A stretch of 64,000 nt of DNA, taken from Coffea arabica (lineage: Eukaryota > Streptophyta > Magnoliopsida > Gentianales > Rubiaceae). The notes below the pieces were generated by a model. That model made no database searches. It was not told the origin of the DNA and worked only from the letters and a program-made list of their open reading frames with translations. Made by a program: the position numbers and the translations under genes. The stretch is from contig NC_092322.1 in assembly GCF_036785885.1 (NCBI RefSeq), positions 16,142,466 through 16,206,465 on the forward strand, written 5' to 3'. Of this stretch, positions 12,744 through 24,700 are shown piece after piece; positions within the stretch are counted from its first letter, which is position 1, and every line of letters starts with the position of its first letter.

Positions 12744-12839
12744 AATTAAACACAATTCTTTGAATTGGAAGCACGCATAAATAATGTAAGAAGGATGTTT
12801 AAATGAGACTTTGAAGAGTTAAACTAACACTCCTCTACA

Positions 12840-13270
12840 TGAAACCTCCCAGCTCCTCTTCCCCTCTTTGGCTACGTCTTTCGCACCTATCTTCTTGCCA
12901 CCCTCCCTCTCCCTTTCTCTGTCTCGCGTCACATCTTTCTCCTCCCTTCTGTCTTCCCTACAACCTTTCTATGTGCTCTTTTCCTCTTCCTCCGTCCTTT
13001 CCTCCCCCCACCTAGCTGCAATCTGGTCGTGCAACTATATTTGAAGGGGAAAGGGGTCAGGTGTGGGATAAGAGGAAAGCCAGAGGGATGAGAGAAAGGA
13101 GGGATAGCGGAGGAAAATAGAAGAGACCTATAGAAAAAAGGTAGAGGAAGATGAGAAAATAGGAGGTGGTAGGAGAAAAGTGGAGGTGTTGGGGGGAGGG
13201 GAAGGAAGGGAGAAAGGAGGACGAAGGTGTTGCTAGGCAGTGGATGGTGTTAGCGGGGGTGGGGGTGGGG
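12840..13270. repeat. Polypyrimidine tract followed by polypurine tract
   Basis: 12840-13020 is strongly C/T-rich on the plus strand and 13040-13270 strongly G/A-rich, ending in G runs (GGGGGTGGGGGTGGGGCGG near 13256). The two arms look loosely complementary. The same arrangement occurs at 14230-14800 and 55200-56020. Open frames read through such tracts are compositional artefacts. Confidence 0.6.
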
Positions 13271-13329
13271 CGGTAGTGATTTTTTTCCTGTAATTATTTC
13301 TTTTGGTGTTTTTCAACTTACTCGAGGTT

Positions 13330-15054
13330 TCATTTGCATTGGCCTATTTTCAAAAATTAGTTTTTCAAATATAATGTTACAGTAATACAAAAACAAAAAT
13401 GACTCTAAAAGCATCACATTCATACAATATATTAACAACAACTCACAGACATACAAAAAAATTTAGGAAAAATGACCAATTTCATCCCTCACATTTCACA
13501 AAAATATTATTTTCATCATTCACTCTTAAAACGAAGCAAATTCATCCTCGATATTTAAAATTGAAGTTATTAGATCCTGAAATCAACTTTCAATCTAAAT
13601 TCAACCACCTAACAATTTGATTACAAATTTTGGAGATATAATTGGTAGATCACTTGATTAATTCAACTTGATATTCATATGAAATTTAATGAACTCAAAA
13701 AATAAAAATAAAAAATTATAACATAAAAAAGAAGTATTAACCTTTCCTACATTGTCATTATATATACTGATGAGTCTAAATACCTATCACATCATTTCAA
13801 TTTCAATTTAAACACCAAACTTTGTGTGTATGGTATACATCTAGACTCTCAAGTATATATACTAATGGTGCATGAAAAGATTTGTTAAAAAAAAAATCCT
13901 ACTATTCCAAGACAAAGAACGGCCTTTTATATTATAATTTTTTAATTTCTTTTCTTTTGTTGGTTCAATAAATGTCATATGAATGTGATGGAATTGACCT
14001 TGTGATCTATCAATTATATTCTCAAAATTCATTACTGGGTTATTGGATGGTTTGATTTAAATTGAAAACTAAGTTCAGGAATGTAACAGGTTCAATTTTT
14101 AAATGTCAAGGATGAATTCGCTTCTTTTTTAAAGTGAGAGATGAAAGAATATTTTTACGAAATGTAAGGGATAAAACATGTTATTTTTCCAAAAATTTAA
14201 ACAAAAAGTTCTAAATATCTTTTATCTAGCACCACCATTGCCACTCCCCGTGCTTCTTCTTTTCTCCTCCTCTTTCTCCTTCCTCCTCCTCTCTTCCCCT
14301 TCTTTCTTCCTCCTTCCCTCTCCTTCCCCACCACCCTCGGCCCTTTCCCTTCCCCCTTCCTTCCTCCTTCTCCCCTCCCCTTCCCGGCCACACCTTGTCT
14401 CTCCTCTTTCCCCTTGATCTAGTGTCAACTAGACCAGAGATCGCAGCCAAATTTGGTCGCCATTCCTTTCCTTCCTCTTCCCCTTTCTTTTTCCTCCTTC
14501 CCCCCTTCCCCGCCACCCTTGCCCCTTCCCTCTTCCCTTTTCCTCCTCATTCTCCCATCCCCTTCCCCGCCACACCCCGTCTCTCCACTGTCCTCTCGAT
14601 CTAGCGTCAACCAAACCAGAGGCCGCGATCTAGTCATGGCCAAAGTTGGTCGCCATCTAGTCAAGGCCATCTTAGGGGTGGCAGGAAGAGAAAGGGAGGA
14701 GGAAGAGGGAAAGAGGAATAAGAGGAAAGGGGAGGAAGAAGAGGAGAAAGAGGGAGGGGAAGGAGAGAGAAGGAGGAAAGGGGTGGTGGGTATGGGATGG
14801 TAGTATTAATTTTTAAAAAGTACCCTAAAAAATTTTTAAATTTTAAAAGGTACCTCAAAATATATTCCAAATATCCCTCCAAAAACATCATAAAAAAATC
14901 TACAATAAAAGTTTTTTATATATACTGTTACAATAAAATATTTGAAAAAACACCCAAAAAATAGTTAATCCAAAATTTAGAGTGTTATTGGTATGTGTTA
15001 CTATTAAACTTCTATGCGAAAAACTAGTTTTTTAAAAACAGGCCAATCCAAACA
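13330..15054. mobile_element. Composite TIR element with nested MITE and 180-bp tandem duplication
   Basis: The left end TCATTTGCATTGGCCTATTT (13330) is matched by the right end reverse complemented (CTGTTTGGATTGGCCTGTTT), and homology continues about 38 bases into TTAGTTTTTC / CTAGTTTTTC. Inside lie a second TIR element (13457-14199), a C/T-rich block with an internal duplication (CACACC..GTCTCTCC at 14391 and 14571, period 180), a G/A-rich block (14680-14800), and an arm related to the MITE at 11343. No transposase is seen; non-autonomous. Confidence 0.5.
13457..14199. mobile_element. MITE with very long terminal inverted repeats
   Basis: The first about 160 bases (from AAATTTAGGAAAAATGACC, through TCATCCCTCACATTTC and GCAAATTCATCC) are matched in inverted order by the last about 160 bases (AAATTTTTGGAAAAATAAC on the opposite strand, then TTATCCCTTACATTTCG and GCGAATTCATCC). 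The interior also carries a degenerate copy of the TACATTAATAGTGTA family near 13750-13880. No coding capacity. Confidence 0.65.
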
Positions 15055-15657
15055 GTTAGTTTTTTTTTATAGTATTGTTCAAAATTAAAAAAGAAAAAGT
15101 TGATTGAAAATTTGATAAGAAGCAAAGGCCAATAACCATGACTAGTATTTTGAAACTCAGACCGAACAATGACTTGATGGAGATTAGTAGTCAAAGGTCA
15201 ATGGATTCAATTAAAAGAACTAGATGACATTAGCATGATGTCATATATATAATGATTAAAAATTCATTTTATTGTATGCAAGAATACATGTAAATACTTT
15301 TTAATATGAATAAAAATGTTAACTTTTATTTCTCAAGTTTTATTACCAAACATACTAAAGTTCAATACCTTTGAATCCAATTCAAATTTCATGTTGGGAA
15401 TCTTTAAATACAAATGATCAGCTCAGAACTAAAATTGTAAGATCTATTCGAAAAGGTAAGGAAATTAAAGCTACGTACAAAAATCTAGAAAAGGCCATAA
15501 GAACAATTATGTTTTCTAAAATATTAAAGTTCATAGGAGAAGCTATAAATCAATGTCTAAATTTTTACTTTGTTGCCATATTTGAAAGAGTTTTACAGTT
15601 CTCACTACTGCTTCCCTTCTTCCTGACTTCTTTATTTTCTTTTTTTTTTTAATTTTT
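15055..15657. other. Spacer between TIR elements, no gene
   Basis: AT-rich DNA with no recognised gene. The open frame at 15371-15652 has no family resemblance and ends in a Phe-rich low-complexity tail. Confidence 0.45.
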
Positions 15658-16194
15658 GGGAAAATTATTCAAAACATTTTTTACAGTTCATCAAATGATT
15701 TTTTTTGTCCTTACTTTTAAGATGTTAATTTTACATCCCTTACAAATTCAAATTAACAAAATTTTGTCCCAATCTAAGTTTTTTATCACTTTTTAACTTG
15801 AAATTACAATATAACCCATATATAGTCATTTTTTATGTACAAAAAGCTTAAATCCTACTTTTTTAGAGGAAAAAATGAATATAAATTAGATTAGATCCCA
15901 CTTTTTAGCATACAAATAAATATGATTCAGGTTAGATCCTACCTTTCAAAAGGAAAAAATGATTATGGATCGATCCATTTGTTTAACTACAAATAAGATT
16001 TAACCTTTTTGCCCTTAAAAAAATGACCATTTATTGGTTACATGATGGATTCAAAGTGAAAAAAGGTCAAAAACTTAGGTTAGACTAAATTTTAGCGACT
16101 TGATCTTATAATTGACGTAAAGTTACTATTTTAAAAGTGAATCATGAAAAAATTTATTTGACGAAATGTGAGAAACATTTTGAATAATTTTCCC
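15658..16194. mobile_element. MITE with about 100-bp terminal inverted repeats
   Basis: The left end GGGAAAATTATTCAAAACAT is repeated at the right end in inverse orientation (GGGAAAATTATTCAAAATGT). The match continues through blocks such as ACAGTTCATCAAATGA / ACATTTCGTCAAATAA and CTTACTTTTAAGATG / TTCACTTTTAAAATA. 537 bases, no open reading frame. Target duplication not clear because T-rich tracts flank both ends. Confidence 0.65.
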
Positions 16195-16976
16195 CTTTCT
16201 TTTTTCTTTGAAATCTTTCCTTGTTTTCTTTCTTCACTAAAATAATATATCAAATAATCTATTTCGTATATTCTTTTCCTCTTTTTTATTTTTCAATTTT
16301 CTAATTCAAAACTTAGATTAGCATAATTTCCTCTCTCTTCTCTCTACCCCTTTCTTGCCTTTTTTTTTTTTTTTTTTTACCATTTTCCCATTTTGATGTT
16401 AGATCCATAATGGACCTTGCTTGAGAGATGAATTAAGCGTGACTTTCATTGTTTTTTACAATCCTCGTAATTAATGTGCATATATTAATTAGGACACCTA
16501 TAAATAGTTGCTTTAAATATGAACATCTGCTGAAGAAAACAATATGTCTTGGACCAAAATTAAGATGTTACACATTTAATCTATTTGTGTTTCTTCTCAA
16601 CCAATTCCACCTTAATTTTATTATTTTTTAGCGTCTGAATTTATATATGACAATTCATGCATAAGTATTTGAAGGATTGGGAATTGATGCCACATTTTTG
16701 GTTCAAGGATTCAATTGAACAATTCCCTTTTCTATTTTTTTTCCATAACTCATGCAGAAATAGCTAAGTGAACCTGTATCTTTATCTCTTGAATATATGG
16801 AAAACATATTAGTGCCCCAGTAAACGCAGATTTTTACTCCTATACATTCAGATGTATAGAGACGAAGCTAGGAAATATACAAAGAGCAAAGATAACTTGG
16901 GATTGGGCTATAAAAGACAAGAATGGAGTTTTTCTCCTTTGGATGGGATTTTTTTTCTTGTTGTTGTTGTTTTGTT
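16195..16976. other. Downstream flank of GA20-oxidase, no separate gene
   Basis: AT-rich DNA with a poly-T tract near 16360. The part nearest 16976 is presumably 3' UTR or 3' flank of the minus-strand GA20-oxidase. The open frame at 16449-16631 has no recognisable family. Confidence 0.4.
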
Positions 16977-17015
16977 GGGGGGGGGGGGGGAATAAAGAAA
17001 AAGTACAAGAAACCA

Positions 17016-20000
17016 CTAGTTGCAACGTTTGGTGGGTAGAAAGTAATGAATGAAACTTTGTAGGGTTGCAACATCAGCTCTGTAGTGTTTCTGAGTGAAT
17101 TCTTGCAAATCTGACCATGTGAAATCAGGGTACTTCCTTTGCTCTTCTCTGTCAATAAGATCCTGTGGGGGTCTCACTACTTTGTCTTGTTTTGGGCACA
17201 AGAAAAAGGCTAATGATCTTCTGACACTCTCCTTGTTCACCAGTGCCCTGTGAAGGCAGCTCTTGTATCTTCCATTGGACAATGCCTACGTATCCCAAAA
17301 AAAAAAAAAAGTTTGTGATTAAGAAAGAGGAAGAACACTTCGTTTGTTGTAGATGTTAAACATGTATATTAATTGAGAAAATCATTTGTGCAATGGCGTG
17401 TTTAATTGTAGCATTCCAATCACAATAATTTTTCTGTGAAAATTTTAGATGCATTAGAATATATATTGTCGAAGAAAATGTAATATGTTATTAACCTTAG
17501 ACTCATATCAGTTAGATTTTATTTTTGTATCATTGTAGAAATGTAATATATGGCCAACTTAGACTCTTCTAGGGTATAAAGCATGTGAAATTCTTCTTGT
17601 CAAGAAAATGAGTTGAATTTACCAAAAATCCCTAACAACGAATATCCATGTAAATTATGTTAAAGGGTATTTTTTTAACACTTTAATATAAGTTTTACCA
17701 TAGCACAACCTTGATTCTATTTTGATCGAACTAAATTTAATGAAAACTACACATTGATAGGAATAAGAAGTTATTGAGTTTAGCAAGAAATGCCAGCAGA
17801 AAAGGAAATATATATGAATATATGACGTTAAAAAAAACTTCTCAAACTTGGTTTATTTTTTTAAAAGACTTTGGACTAATATATTTTTGTAAGGGCACTT
17901 CGGTAAAACCTTGGGGTGTTTAGTGCATTCAACCCTGTAGATAACAGTGCTTTTGCAATTTATCTAGCATTAATTGCCATACATACATATATATATGTAT
18001 GTATATATATATATACCATATATAGTCATTGTTTGTTAATCAATAAAGTTTTCAATAATCTTGTTATTTATTTAAATATTAGGATTAGTAGATGGATGGT
18101 TTGTCAAAACTATCTGAAGTATGATACTCTTTTTCTGAAAATTTCATTAATCTTATTATTCTGAAAGTGTCACTGGCTAAGAAATGGAAATGGTCGACAA
18201 AAATGAAGCAATGATACTCTTTTTGTAACTAGAAGGTGTAGTGTAAATGCATCAATTTCTAAATGTATTTAAGATAAAATTACATATAACAAAGTGAGAA
18301 AAAAGTCTTTTACGTTTTAAAAAATAGGAATTAACTCTATTCACAATAGAAAAAATGCTAAGATTACATAAAATTATTTTCATAGTTAGCCAAAGCTTAA
18401 TTTCCACATCCTTTGCACTGTTAGGCTTGTACATTAAAAAGGATTAAGACAGTTTGGTCATCTTTATTTTTTAAAAAAGGAATCAAGACCTGTTTATGAT
18501 GTTTGGTAATTCTATATACATATATATACACACATCAAGCGGTCCCAAATGCACATGATCTAGGAGACCACTTTGGCCATTGCCCTTTGTGTGGGTGCCC
18601 ACATGTTCAAGAAAAAAGATTCTCTAATTAGTACCAAATAAGAATGTTGATGTAATAAAAGGTACAATCCAACCCTCCAGGAGGGTGTGTGAGATTCCAT
18701 AAATAATATGGATTAATCTTTTTTTATCTTTTTTTTTTTTTTAGTGTAAGCAAGAGGACTAAAACCTGAGATTTCATGCTTACACTTCCTCCCTCCGTAC
18801 CATCCAACCCATCCCTTTCCCCCAGGATTAATCTTATATTTACTGTCAGTATATATATTATTACCATTAGATATATGACACATGAGCAAAATTTGAATTT
18901 AAAATTCAAAATTTGCTCATGTGCCATCCATCCAATTGTAAAAGTGTATACACTGACAGTATATATAAAATTTACTAAAATAGTATAAGAAAAATATTGA
19001 AGCCTACCTATTTATTTTTATTTTTATTTTTATTTTTGGGTTAGGAGAATTATCCCTTTATTTGCATGTATTCTGATGAGCAGTGTTATAAGGCATACTT
19101 ACAATTTTATCTCTTTATATTTCCTAGATAGACCAACACTAATGCAGTAAAATATCTGGCTCTATAAGTTTTGGAACTTTTTGAATATAATCACACAAGT
19201 TTTCGAATTCAAATTGAAATAATGTAACATACATCTAGATCGTCAGTGCATATACTCACTGTATGAGAAGAATTGATCCTTTAATAATTAATTGGACCTC
19301 TTATTTATCTAGTTTTAACATTATTGTTGGCTAACATATACTACGATATTCAGGAGCTGCAAATGACTATTGAAATTATTTAACACCATTTTAATAATGT
19401 TATGCATATTCCAGGAGCAGAAGTCAAAGTGAAACAGTGAGGAACAAAGGATTCATTTTTTGTCTTTACCCATGTTTCTATCTAACCAACCTCACTGTCC
19501 TCTATAGTAGCAACAATAGACACCTATATATCGTAGGTCACCAACAAAATGGTGTTAATATTTAGTACAGTTTTCTTTCGCATTTTATTTCAAATTATTA
19601 AGTAATTCCATCTCCTATCTGTACTTATCAATAATCATTTGGACTTAAGTCTTTATTTAAACACATCTAATTAAAACTCCATGAAGTGAAGAAGGAAATG
19701 AAACAAGAAATGTTATCAAATTTACATACGTAGAAACAAGACATGGCTTGAACTTTTTTATTTTTCATATGTAAAATGGATTGAATTTAGAAGCAACTTA
19801 TTTACAATATAAGGGATTTTCCTGTTTAATTACCTCACCCCAACTTTAGATTCTGATTTTCAAAATCCAATTTTTTTCGCCTTTCTTGTGTGTGCTTGTA
19901 CATGGAATCGACAAAAAAGTTAAAATCTAGAATCTATTACGAGTAGCTTCTGCCAAAATAAAAATTTTGAAAAATTTAAAACAACTTGGAACAGCCCGCA

Positions 20001-21794
20001 ATCATGTTTAAAATTACCTTCAAACTTACTTAATAATTAAAAGAAGCATATAAGTATGAAGCATAATACTACTACTAACTACATTTTTCAGAGAACAAAA
20101 CATACCATAAATGTGTCACCAAGGTTAATGACAAATGCATCTGGTCGAGGTCGAATGGGTCGCCATTGGTTGTTTGCAAAAACTTCAAGGCCTCCAACTT
20201 GATCTTGATGAAGAATGGTTAAGGAAGTTGGATCACAATGGGGACCAGTTCCAAGAGTCAGGCCTGGTTCTTTACAAGGTGGATAGAAATTGCACCTCAT
20301 TAGTGAGCTACCATCTTCAAAGAATTTTCTGTAGTGGGAACGTTCTACTCCCAAGCTAATTGCCAATAATTCCAGGATTGCCAGAGATAATTTCTCCATT
20401 GCCTCACAATATTTTTGGTAGACCAACCTACAAATAAGAATCTTATTGGACATTTTTCTTTTGAGTTAACAATATATGAATTGATAACATTAACAAGAAT
20501 TGTAGAAAACAAAGAAAGGCTGAAGTACTGAAGATGGCTTTGCTCGAATCTGGCTAGCTATATATATAGAATTTGTATCAAAGTCTTAGTTTTTTTTTTT
20601 TTTTTACCAAGGGAAGTACAAATCACGTATAAACATTTGAGAGATTATTAAAAGCAGTAATCGGTGTTAAGTCTAACACGTTTGTCGTTGAATTTCTATT
20701 TCGAGAGCAATAATTTTAAACCCTAATCTACTTTTTCCTCAAGAAAAAGAAAATGAAATTTGATGTGAATTTCTTGTTCCATTTCCCAAGTTCCCAGCTA
20801 TCTAGAATTATAGATTTACTTCTACTCCAAGATTCTTGCACCTAATGAAACGAGGGATGGTCCAGATATATCGGTAATTTTTTTTTATACATTAATAGTG
20901 TATACACCAATAAATCTAGATGTATATTATATATGCAAAATTTAGTATTCAAATTCAAATCGAGATGATATGACATACATCTAGATGCGTGTAGACACTA
21001 ATAGCGTAGGAAAAATTAATTCAAGATATACATGCATGCTAAAACTATATTCTAGAACATGTTATTCTAAAAATTTTTGTAGGGAAGGTGGGAAAAATGA
21101 AATAAGGGGAAACAGACTTGAGAATCAAACCTTCATTCTAATATGAGAAATAAAGAGCCTCGTCAAACAAGCTTAATTTTGATTCATAACTTAATTTTTA
21201 CCTGTAGGTAAAAAAACCAAAAACCAAAAAAACTATGTAATGTTCTCACCCGGTTTCTTGGAATTCTTTCCCAAAGGAGGATGTGAAATAATTAGGCACA
21301 GCAAGGTCATGGCTGTTGCCATGGTTATACACAAAAGATAACGTTTCCTTCCATGGCAATTTAGACGAAAACCGGTGAGCATGGGCACCTGAGTAGCCAT
21401 AAACGCTGCCTGGTTCCCTACGAGCATCAAGCTTTTTAGCAAGCGGAAGATTGAAGATGAAATCCAGATGTTCATGTGCAGCTCGAATAAGATCCACATC
21501 TACACCATGTTTGATAACTTGGAAGAAACCATGGTTAATACAGGCAGCTCCAACAAGGTGAGCAGCAGCAACAGTTGCCTCCTTGTCACCTTTCAAGAAG
21601 CCCTCTAGGTTTATGACTGGCTCTCTTAGCTCATCCTGAGAGCCAACCAAGTCTTGATGAGGCCAGAGGAATTGTGTTGGCATGTTTGCTTGTTTATGTA
21701 GTATGGATATGTCAAAAACCAGGATTTCGTTTTTCAAATCATTTGCAGGGTTCAATTGGGGACAGAGGAGGAGATCTGAGACACTTAAATCCAT
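17016..21794 (-). CDS. GA20ox: Gibberellin 20-oxidase
   Basis: Three exons on the minus strand, 21794-21250, 20427-20106 and 17285-17016, join in phase to 378 residues, the usual family length. The enzyme is a soluble 2-oxoglutarate/Fe(II) dioxygenase that oxidises C-20 of GA12/GA53 in steps to GA9/GA20, a controlling step of gibberellin synthesis. Visible landmarks: the N-terminal block ending QFLWP; the LPWKET motif that GA20-oxidases carry; NFYPPC near residues 228-233; iron ligands His245 and Asp247 (PHCDPTSLT) and His301 (SCLHRA); and the 2-oxoglutarate RxS Arg311-Ser313. The start ATG at 21794 is the only in-frame Met before the conserved region. Intron 2 is 2820 bases, swollen by a SINE and a hairpin MITE. 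The paralogue within the GA20ox family is not resolved. Confidence 0.94.
18722..18824 (-). mobile_element. tRNA-type SINE copy 1, in GA20ox intron 2
   Basis: Read on the minus strand it starts with CCTGGGGGAAAGGGATGGG, has an A-box-like TGGATGGTACGG, a decayed B box (GGTTTTAGTCC), and ends in GCTTACACT plus a poly-A tail. An 11-base direct repeat GGATTAATCTT flanks it (18711-18721 and 18825-18835). Sequence and ends match the copies at 31525 and 43322. Confidence 0.7.
18834..18977. mobile_element. Hairpin MITE in GA20ox intron 2
   Basis: About 145 bases that fold end to end. The arms carry TATATTTACTGTCAGTATAT on one side and its near complement on the other, and they meet at a nearly perfect inverted repeat around CATGAGCAAAATTTGAATTT. 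Because of the symmetry both strands read similar short open frames, which are not genes. Related to the TACATTAATAGTGTA MITE family. A transcript through the intron could form a long stem. Confidence 0.65.
19200..19285. mobile_element. Half copy of the TACATTAATAGTGTA MITE family
   Basis: Contains AATTCAAATTGAAATAATG, CATACATCTAGATCGTC and a CTGTATGAGAAGAATTGATCC end, matching the right arm of the copy at 20873. The left arm is missing or too degraded to see. Lies in GA20ox intron 2. Confidence 0.45.
20873..21020. mobile_element. MITE, TACATTAATAGTGTA family, in GA20ox intron 1
   Basis: The left arm TATACATTAATAGTGTATAC then ATCTAGATGTAT; the right arm, reverse complemented, reads CTACGCTATTAGTGTCTACA then ATCTAGATGTATGTCAT. 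About 145 bases, non-coding. Best preserved copy of the family in the window. Confidence 0.6.
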
Positions 21795-24700
21795 TAGGTT
21801 GTGAGACTGATTGTTTATGAAGTGGAATTTGGAATCTAAAAGCAGTCTCTATGCACCATATCAGGTTAAAAGACTAATGCAGCTAGGGAACAAGAATAGG
21901 AACCTGCATTGAAGTATTAAATGTGATTAAACTGTAGAGTAGATTGGTGAGTTTTTGTCCTTCTTATTTTTGTTCTTTTATTTGGGGTTAATTGTGTCCA
22001 GACCCCACTTTTGATGTTGTTAAAAACTTCTGCTAATTTGGTTTTACATTTTTGTTTAATGAAATGACATGTACAACTTACGTAAAGTTCGATAATAAAT
22101 CCAAAAAGTGTTTACATAATATTGTACGATAGTTCATAAATAGTTAAATCAAAAATAAATTATTGTTGTAATTTGAATTAGTGATGTTTCCACCATTAGA
22201 CTGAGGCTAGCTTATTAGGAAGTAATCAATGCTTTTAATTAATAATCTCCTAGTAAAATGTCTCAATTACAATAGAAATCGCATTTTTATCAAATCCAAT
22301 TTAGTTCCTACACCAACACATGAGCCTTTTTTTTTTTTTTTTTTTTCAAGACAAGTGATATTTACACTCCAAAAATAACTCATGGCAGTCTACTCTAACA
22401 TTTTATTACGTTTAAATCTGTTCGCCAAATCCTTTGAACTTAAATCCAACATATTACAAACCAAATAGATGAATTTACAAATAATGAGACTATGACGAAA
22501 ACCCAAAATAATTCAATTAAATATTTTAAAATGTTCAATCAGTTCATGCATAACCACCAAAAAAACTGAAAGAGAATAAAAAAAATTCAAAAAATAAATG
22601 GATAAACAACGAAAAACTGAAAGAGGCTAAAAGAGATAGGGAAAGGAGTGTGAAGAAAAATGCCAAGGCCGTCCTTTGGGAAGGTTGAAGAAAAGGGTGG
22701 GAAGGTTGCCAAGAAGCCAACGACTGGGACGAGTGACGCCCTTTATCCCTTTGGTCATTTTCTCATTACAAAACAAATGAAACTCCATGCAGCAGTCTCC
22801 ATCCCTTCTTACTCCCTTTTCTCGTCTCTTCTACTGATTGAAATTGCTTCTTCCAAAGAACCCTAGGCACATAATTGTGTCTTTTCATGCAGTTTTTAAA
22901 ATTGATCGAAGGTGATCTACATAAAATCTTCTCTTGACTGTAACCACATATAATTTCTTACTTGGCTTCATTTTAGGCCTTTAGTGTTGTTAGGTTTTGT
23001 GGCCGTTTATTTATTAGATAGTATTGGCACATGTCTTAACCTGTAACCTGTCATCTAGCTGAAATGAATCCACTTATAAAGTTCTAAATTACTGTTCATT
23101 CATATGCAAAATTGTTGTCAAGTGTCATGAACTGGTTTGAAATTTTATCAAGATAATTGGATAAGTTAGGCAGATCATTTGTTTATAAATACATTAAGGA
23201 CCACTTCTGTTGCGATAATCTTATGAATTCTAACTATTTTTAGTCAATTTTGAAACAACCAAGGTCGGTCATACAAACATGCCTCACATAAAAAGTTATT
23301 TGTTGTTACCAAGTATAAAGTAATTGATAAACTAGTACAATCATGAGAAAATATTAACCTTACACTTAGATAACATACCCTTGTTTATGCTGAAAACGAG
23401 ATCCTAGAAGAAAAAAACTAGTAGAATAAAATTACATGATGTGGAAGAAAGATGTGATGTGATGCTTATGGCCAAAACAGTTAAACCCCACTCTTTTTTT
23501 TTTATCGGTTTCTAGCTTAATCAATTGTGCTGTTTTTATCAGAACAACATGCTAGCCAAATCAATTCTTTTCAGTTTTGTAATTTATTCACGACTCAACA
23601 ATAATTTTTGAGGCCCACAAATAGTCCCTATGAAAATCCCATTAGCCATTCAGAAGAGATAATCCATTTCGTGTGGCGACAACCATGCATGAATCTGCAC
23701 ATACATTTATGTCGTTTCCTTCTTCTCCACTTTGGGAAGTAACAAATTTTTTTTTTTTTGAAAAAAAAAAAAATAAAAGCTCTTTCTTCATGGATATGAT
23801 TGATTAAACCAAGAATGGTTACCCTCCATTTGATCTGGTTCACAAGCTACATCATTTTGTCGTGGAACACACTGTGCCACAAGAGTCCTTTGTTCCACGT
23901 AGCCTAGAAGTTGAGGTTAGCCTCAGATATTACTATGTGGAACCTACAATATTCTTGGCACTACTACTTGGTATGATAAGATTTGTAAGGTAAGGCATAT
24001 GACAGAACATACTCAAATCACTTTATGAGGGAACAAGAGGAGTTTCTAGACATGTTTTTGAGAATTTACATCAATTAGTGGATTACGAGGTTTCTGTTTT
24101 GACTCTTGAACACATCCCTTTTTCCTTTCTCTTTTACACGGTTGCGACTTTAGAGACTGTCTTGAACCTAAATTTTAAGACAACTTGACGTATTTTGATA
24201 AATCCAAGTGAGGGGCTGTGTTTCAAAGCCACCAAGAAAAGGTGGAGAAGCCAGGCTTATGTGAGATTGAACAAACTCATCCAAAAAAAAAAAAAAGTTG
24301 AATAAACATTAAAATGAGGTATTATATTATTAAGATACAGTTTTACGAAACCAAATCAAAAAAAATTATGGCTCTAATTTGGTTAAGCACAAAGGTGAAC
24401 ATCAAAATCAGACTTGGGTTTTGTTGAAATTCTTTGAGTGGAATGCGATGGTATGATTTTCCTTTGGACTACTAGAAAGTTTGAAATCTCCATTCCTTAA
24501 ATTGATCTGTAAAAATGCTACACACATCTTGGACCATTAAGCATTTTTGCGCTTTTATGAATTTCTCTTTCACCATATGCTTTTGGGAGTAGAACAAACA
24601 TTAGTTGCTTGCAAGTGACATGTAATCAATCAAGTGTTGTACCAACAACTTCAAACAGTAGTCTACTTTTCATGGAATTAAATGTGTTTTCATTTAATTG

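Noticed and set aside
14178..14891. Several long open frames on both strands rich in Ser/Leu/Pro or Gly/Arg/Glu/Lys
   Set aside because: They are readings of the C/T-rich and G/A-rich tracts in all frames, inside a TIR element; no family resemblance and mutually overlapping.
18724..18988. Two similar small proteins on opposite strands
   Set aside because: They arise because the MITE is an inverted repeat, so both strands read alike.
22660..22866. Small gene of 68 codons
   Set aside because: No family resemblance, no supporting splice or promoter signals; probably chance.
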